This document shows, one piece after another, positions 7,428 through 11,214 of a stretch of 11,214 nt of DNA. Every line of letters begins with the position of its first letter. Position 1 is the first letter of the stretch. This stretch comes from Pseudomonas sp. (GTDB taxonomy: Bacteria > Pseudomonadota > Gammaproteobacteria > Pseudomonadales > Pseudomonadaceae). Where the stretch lies: the NCBI GenBank assembly GCA_003525045.1, contig DQGF01000188.1, positions 1,540-12,753 on the forward strand. Reading direction: 5' to 3'. Under the pieces are notes generated by a model. That model was not told the DNA's origin, ran no database searches, and saw only the letters and a list, made by a program, of their open reading frames with translations. A program made the position numbers and the translations under genes.

Positions 7428-8905
7428 CCCGGCCGCCTGATCTGTGCGAGCAATTGCCCTTTGGTTTCGCCCGGCGATTTGGCGTGCTGCTGGAGCACGA
7501 AGGATCTGATGTGAGCCTGGCCCTGCGTGCCGACACTCCGCTCACAGCCCTGGCGGAAGCGCGCCGGGTGTGCGGCCGGGACCTGCCGGTGCGAATGCTG
7601 GAACCCAGTGTGTTTGCTACGCGCCTGGCCGCTGCCTACCGCGAAGGTCAGAGCGCGGCCGAGCAGGTCGCCCAAGGGCTGGACGAAGAACTGGACCTGC
7701 TGAGCCTGGTGGATCAAGTCCCGCAGACCGCCGATCTGCTGGAGCAGCAGGGCGATGCGCCAATCATTCGACTGATCAATGCACTGCTCAGCGAAGCGGT
7801 GCGCGAACAAGCGTCGGACGTGCACCTGGAAACCTTCGAGCACTCTCTGTCGGTGCGCATGCGGGTCGACGGCCAACTGCGGGAAATGCTCAGGCCCCGG
7901 CGTGAACTGGCAACGCTGCTGGTGTCGCGGATCAAGGTCATGGCGCGTCTGGATATTGCTGAAAAACGAGTCCCTCAGGATGGTCGAATGGCTCTGCGGC
8001 TGGCCGGGCACGAAGTCGATGTGCGGGTCTCGACCCTGCCATCGGCACACGGCGAGCGAGTGGTGCTGCGCCTGCTCGACAAACAGGCCGGGCGCCTGGA
8101 GCTGGCGCGACTGGGCATGCCGCACGACACCCTCGCCTCCCTGCGCCAACTGTTGGGCAAACCTCACGGCATTCTTCTGGTGACCGGCCCCACCGGTTCC
8201 GGCAAGACCACCAGTCTGTATGCCGCGCTGAGCAGTCTGAATGACCAGACCCGCAACATCCTCACGGTCGAAGACCCGATCGAGTACCACCTGCCCGGCG
8301 TCGGTCAGATGCCGGTCAACCCGAAAGTCGATATGACGTTTGCCCGAGGTCTGCGGGCCATTCTGCGGCAGGATCCCGACGTGGTGATGGTCGGCGAAAT
8401 TCGTGACCAGGAGACGGCGGAAATAGCCGTCCAGGCGTCCCTGACCGGACACCTGGTGCTCTCGACGTTACACACCAACAGCGCGATCGGCGCGGTGACA
8501 CGGCTGGTGGACATGGGCGTCGATACCTACCTGCTGGCGTCATCGCTGGTGGGCATTCTGGCCCAGCGCTTGCTGCGCACCTTGTGTCCTCATTGCAAGG
8601 CGCCGTACATCGCGGATGCGCCTGCCTGCGAACGCCTGGGGCTCGACGCGGCCGTGCCACCGCCACTGTTCAGAGCCGTGGGGTGTGAGCAGTGTCAGCA
8701 CGGTTATCGCGGACGGATCGGGATTTACGAGCTCGTCTGCGTTACACCAGTCGTGTCGGCGCTGATTCACCGGGGCGCCAGCGAGCAGGCATTGGCCGAG
8801 GAGACGCGCAAGGTGTCGCGCAGCCTGTTCCAGGACGGTCGCCAACGGGTGCTGGACGGTTTGACCAGTCTCGACGAGTTATTGCGTGTGACCCAGGAGG
8901 ACTAG
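7424..8905 (+). CDS. gspE: Type II secretion ATPase GspE
   Basis: GspE is the cytoplasmic hexameric ATPase that drives pseudopilus assembly. The 493 residues have the family's usual length and parts. An N-terminal GspL-binding-type region (about 1-105) is followed by a linker and the RecA-like domain, with Walker A GPTGSGKTT at 255-263. An Asp-box-like ILTVEDPIEY lies at 279-288, Walker B-type DPDVVMVGEIRD at 317-328 and the His-box TGHLVLSTLHTNS at 341-353. The zinc-binding cysteines Cys388/Cys391 and Cys421/Cys424 (CPHC, CEQC) are characteristic of GspE and related PilB-type ATPases. Start ATG 7424 overlaps the gspD stop as ATGA and has no ribosome site of its own, so translation is probably coupled. 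The gene context (gspD before, gspF after) separates it from pilus ATPases. Confidence 0.97.
   Translation: MTRPPDLCEQLPFGFARRFGVLLEHEGSDVSLALRADTPLTALAEARRVCGRDLPVRMLEPSVFATRLAAAYREGQSAAEQVAQGLDEELDLLSLVDQVPQTADLLEQQGDAPIIRLINALLSEAVREQASDVHLETFEHSLSVRMRVDGQLREMLRPRRELATLLVSRIKVMARLDIAEKRVPQDGRMALRLAGHEVDVRVSTLPSAHGERVVLRLLDKQAGRLELARLGMPHDTLASLRQLLGKPHGILLVTGPTGSGKTTSLYAALSSLNDQTRNILTVEDPIEYHLPGVGQMPVNPKVDMTFARGLRAILRQDPDVVMVGEIRDQETAEIAVQASLTGHLVLSTLHTNSAIGAVTRLVDMGVDTYLLASSLVGILAQRLLRTLCPHCKAPYIADAPACERLGLDAAVPPPLFRAVGCEQCQHGYRGRIGIYELVCVTPVVSALIHRGASEQALAEETRKVSRSLFQDGRQRVLDGLTSLDELLRVTQED
8895..8900 (+). promoter_or_regulatory. Strong ribosome binding site deciding the gspF GTG start
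   Basis: AGGAGG, a perfect Shine-Dalgarno core, lies at the very end of gspE, 8 nt before the GTG at 8909. It is by far the best ribosome site in the gsp run and supports GTG as the gspF start. Confidence 0.85.
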
Positions 8906-8908
8906 CCA

Positions 8909-10117
8909 GTGCCGACTTTCGACTATCGCGCCGACGATGCCCAGGGTCGCCCTTGCAAGGGCCGACTGGAAGCCGACAGCCCTCGTCATGCCCGGCAACT
9001 GATGCGGGATCGTGGCTTGTGGCCACGCACGTTGAGTGAGGTCGGAACGGGTGGCGGCGAGAGTACGCAGCCTCGTGGTGGGCGACTGAAAGCGGCGGAG
9101 CTGGCGCTCCTGACCTTGCAGCTGTCGACGCTCGTCCAGGCCGGTCTGCCCCTGGAAGAAGCACTCGATGCGGTGGCGAAACAGAGTGCCCGGCGCAAGG
9201 TCGCGGGTTTGGTATCGGCGGTCAGGAGCCGAGTGATGGAAGGTCATGCCCTGGCAACGGCGTTGGGTCTGTTTCCCAAGGCTTTTCCCGAATTATTCCG
9301 CGCCACCGTCGCCGCCGGGGAACGTTCCGGCCACCTGGGCCATGTGCTGGAGCAATTGGCGGCCTACACCCAGGCCCGCCAGGCTTCGCGGCAAAAAATC
9401 CAGATGGCCTTGGTGTACCCGCTGATCCTGATGCTGGCCAGCGTGGCGATCGTCGGTTTTCTACTCGGTTACGTGGTGCCGGACGTGGTGAAGATTTTCG
9501 TCGACAGCGGCCAGCCGCTGCCCTGGCTGACCCGGGCGCTGATCGGCCTGAGCGATGCCCTGCGCAGCCATGGCCTGTTGTTGCTGGGGGCGCTGGCGGT
9601 GCTGGTTAGCCTCTGGCGCTGGAGCCTGCGCCAGCCGACCTTGCGCCTGCGCTGGCATCACCTGGTGTTGAACATCCCGTTGATCGGTGCAGTGTTGCGG
9701 GCGATGGAAGCGGCGCGGTTCGCCAGCACCCTGGCCATTCTCGGTAAAAGCGCCGTGCCCCTGGTGGATGCGCTGGAAATCGCTGCCGCGGTCATCGGCA
9801 ACCTGACCATCCGCGCGCGGATGGTCGATGTTGCCCGCTCGGTCCGCGAAGGCGGAACCCTGACCCGCGGCCTGGAACAGAGCGGCGACATCCCGCCGAT
9901 GATGCTGCACATGATCGCCAGCGGCGAACGCGCCGGTGAACTCGATCGCATGCTCGCTCGCGCCGCCGAACAACAGGAGAGCAGCCTGGCCGCGCGCATC
10001 GCCCTGGTGGTGAGCCTGTTCGAGCCCGCCATGCTGGTGCTGATGGGCGGCGTCGTGCTGCTGATCGTCATGGCCATCCTCCTGCCGATTCTGAGCCTCA
10101 ACCAATTGGTGAATTAA
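8909..10117 (+). CDS. gspF: Type II secretion inner-membrane platform protein GspF
   Basis: GspF is the polytopic inner-membrane protein at the base of the machine that couples the ATPase to pseudopilin assembly. The 402 residues match the family (about 400). Two homologous cytoplasmic T2SF domains are visible: LTLQLSTLVQAGLPLEEAL (68-86) matches FASTLAILGKSAVPLVDAL (271-289), and AAGERSGHLGHVLEQLA (135-151) matches ASGERAGELDRMLARAA (337-353). Three hydrophobic segments lie near 169-190, 222-238 and 366-395. The N-terminal MPTFDYRADDAQG is typical of GspF. The start is GTG 8909, backed by AGGAGG. It sits 3 nt after gspE and 3 nt before gspG. Confidence 0.96.
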   Translation: MPTFDYRADDAQGRPCKGRLEADSPRHARQLMRDRGLWPRTLSEVGTGGGESTQPRGGRLKAAELALLTLQLSTLVQAGLPLEEALDAVAKQSARRKVAGLVSAVRSRVMEGHALATALGLFPKAFPELFRATVAAGERSGHLGHVLEQLAAYTQARQASRQKIQMALVYPLILMLASVAIVGFLLGYVVPDVVKIFVDSGQPLPWLTRALIGLSDALRSHGLLLLGALAVLVSLWRWSLRQPTLRLRWHHLVLNIPLIGAVLRAMEAARFASTLAILGKSAVPLVDALEIAAAVIGNLTIRARMVDVARSVREGGTLTRGLEQSGDIPPMMLHMIASGERAGELDRMLARAAEQQESSLAARIALVVSLFEPAMLVLMGGVVLLIVMAILLPILSLNQLVN

Positions 10118-10120
10118 CCC

Positions 10121-10576
10121 ATGCAACCTGCACGCAAAAACGCTCCTGGCGCCCAGCGCGGTTTTACCCTGATCGAAATCATGGTGGTGGTGGTCATCAT
10201 CGGCATCCTGGGGGCCATCGTGGTGCCGCAATTCATGAGCCGTCCGGATCAGGCCAAGGTCACCGCCGCCAAAATTGATATTCAAGCGGTCTCTACGGCG
10301 CTGGAAATGTATCGCCTCGACAATTTCCATTACCCCTCGACTCAGCAAGGTCTGGATGCCTTGGTCAAGCGCCCTTCCGGCACGCCGGCAGCGAGGAACT
10401 GGAACCCTCAGGGTTACCTGAAAAGCCTGCCTGTGGACCCTTGGGGCACGCCCTATCAATACCTCAATCCGGGGGTGCGATCGGCCGACGGCAACTTCGA
10501 CCTGTACTCCTTGGGTTCCGACGGCGTGGCCGGAGGCGAAGGGCATGCGGCAGACATCGGTAACTGGGGCGGTTGA
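10121..10576 (+). CDS. gspG: Major pseudopilin GspG
   Basis: GspG is the main subunit of the periplasmic pseudopilus that pushes substrates through the secretin. The 151-residue precursor has a 14-residue basic leader and the prepilin peptidase site G14-F15 (RGFTLIE) with the invariant Glu at mature position 5. A hydrophobic helix (IMVVVVIIGILGAIVVPQF) and the family block QAKVTAAKIDIQAVSTALEM follow. The C terminus carries DPWGTPYQY (106-114), LGSDGVAGGEG (131-141) and ADIGNW, the conserved Asp-containing calcium-binding loop of major pseudopilins. GGTGA at 10108-10112 is 8 nt before the ATG. Cleavage needs a prepilin peptidase (GspO/PilD), not present in the window. Identification is secure. 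Confidence 0.97.
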   Translation: MQPARKNAPGAQRGFTLIEIMVVVVIIGILGAIVVPQFMSRPDQAKVTAAKIDIQAVSTALEMYRLDNFHYPSTQQGLDALVKRPSGTPAARNWNPQGYLKSLPVDPWGTPYQYLNPGVRSADGNFDLYSLGSDGVAGGEGHAADIGNWGG

Positions 10577-10579
10577 CTG

Positions 10580-11047
10580 ATGCGCAGCCATTGCCGGGGG
10601 TTTACCTTGCTCGAGCTGATGATCGTGATCGTTTTGATCGGCGTGCTGCTGGGCATGGTGAGCTTTGCCACCGGACCGAATCCGATGCGTCAGGCCCGGC
10701 AGGAAGCGGACGGGATCGTGCGGATGATTCATCAATTGCGTGAGCGGGCGGTACTCGCAGGCCAAGAGCATGGCCTGCGGCTGAGTGCCGATGGCTATCG
10801 GGCGATGCGGCTCGATGTCCGGGGCTGGGAACCGGTGACGGCCTTGTCTCCATGGCCCGAAAACCTGCGGCTGCGGCTTGAACAGGATGGGCATCCTGTA
10901 AGCCTCGGTGCCGACGAGGGTCCGCCGCAGTTGTTGATGCTCAGCAGCGACGAGACCAGCGCTTTCACACTGACCTTCGCCTCTCAGGACGCGACCTGGC
11001 TGAGCCTGTCCAGCGATGGCATAGGGGACCCTGTCATCGATGGCTAG
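10580..11047 (+). CDS. gspH: Minor pseudopilin GspH
   Basis: GspH is a minor pseudopilin of the pseudopilus. The 155-residue precursor has a short leader (MRSHCRG), a prepilin site between Gly7 and Phe8 (GFTLLEL) with Glu at mature position 5, and a hydrophobic helix (MIVIVLIGVLLGMVSFA). A variable globular part contains FTLTFASQ near its end. The sequence after the helix is divergent, so assignment as GspH rests on size, prepilin signature and position between gspG and gspI. It begins 3 nt after gspG and its end overlaps the gspI start by 8 nt. Upstream GGGGCGG is only a fair ribosome site. Confidence 0.9.
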   Translation: MRSHCRGFTLLELMIVIVLIGVLLGMVSFATGPNPMRQARQEADGIVRMIHQLRERAVLAGQEHGLRLSADGYRAMRLDVRGWEPVTALSPWPENLRLRLEQDGHPVSLGADEGPPQLLMLSSDETSAFTLTFASQDATWLSLSSDGIGDPVIDG

Positions 11048-11214
11048 TCGGCGCTTTGTCCCGCGTATGGGCGGGTTCACCCTGTTGGAAATCATGGTGG
11101 CCCTGGCAATCTTTGCGACCCTGGCAGCGGCCGTACTGTCCGCCAGTCAATACGTCGTGAAGCAAACCGGCGGGGTCGAAGAACGACTCTTCGCGACATG
11201 GCTGGCGGATAACC
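11040..11214 (+). CDS. gspI: Minor pseudopilin GspI, 3' end outside the window
   Basis: The 58 visible codons start MASRRFVPRMGG, followed by the prepilin cleavage site G12-F13 (GGFTLLEIMVALAIFATLA) with the conserved Glu at mature position 5 and a hydrophobic helix. FTLLEIMVALAIFA is the typical start of GspI, which with GspJ and GspK caps the pseudopilus tip. ATG 11040 overlaps the end of gspH by 8 nt; an internal ATG at 11067 would leave only a two-residue leader and is less likely. The frame is open to the window end, so roughly half of a typical 120-130 residue protein is missing. Confidence 0.92.
   Translation, partial: MASRRFVPRMGGFTLLEIMVALAIFATLAAAVLSASQYVVKQTGGVEERLFATWLADN

Noticed and set aside
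7283..8452. 389-codon minus-strand frame opposite gspE
   Set aside because: Shadow of gspE codon bias; composition is rich in His, Gln and Arg with no motif.
9461..11095. 544-codon minus-strand frame opposite gspF-gspI
   Set aside because: It spans four real genes in antisense and encodes a His/Gln-rich low-information sequence typical of a shadow frame.

Overview
The window looks like chromosomal DNA of a Pseudomonas species, probably from the P. fluorescens group. This rests on the GC-rich coding bias, the core gene order gltD-hemE (which I recall from Pseudomonas genomes, following gltB), and protein sequences close to pseudomonad homologues as I know them. No database search was possible. 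All genes supported here lie on the + strand.

Region 1 (1-2614) is core metabolism. It holds the 3' part of gltD (glutamate synthase small subunit, cut by the window start) and a complete hemE (uroporphyrinogen decarboxylase). Between them is a hairpin-rich spacer: a small hairpin over the gltD stop codon, a 68-nt inverted repeat built of 7-nt units, and a terminator-like hairpin. A textbook intrinsic terminator closes hemE.

Region 2 (2615-4396) has a less GC-rich 239-bp regulatory spacer, then gbpA. gbpA encodes a secreted four-domain chitin-active lytic polysaccharide monooxygenase (AA10 LPMO) with a signal peptide, an N-terminal copper-ligand histidine after cleavage and a C-terminal CBM73-like chitin-binding domain. 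A 12-bp perfect hairpin follows it.

Region 3 (4397-11214) is a tightly packed run: a four-helix cytochrome b561-like membrane protein, then gspC, gspD, gspE, gspF, gspG, gspH and the 5' end of gspI, which leaves the window. The genes overlap by 4-8 nt or are 3-8 nt apart. They encode the core of a type II secretion system (T2SS): inner-membrane connector, outer-membrane secretin, ATPase, platform protein, major pseudopilin and two minor pseudopilins. gspJ, K, L, M and possibly N are expected beyond the right edge.

Working model: the LPMO would be exported by Sec, folded in the periplasm and released by the T2SS encoded next to it. The b561 gene sits between cargo and secretion genes and overlaps gspC, which suggests a linked redox job, possibly supplying electrons for LPMO chemistry. 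T2SS secretion of related LPMOs (Vibrio GbpA, P. aeruginosa CbpD) is established; the b561 link is inference. I see no CRISPR array, tRNA, rRNA, insertion sequence or phage gene.
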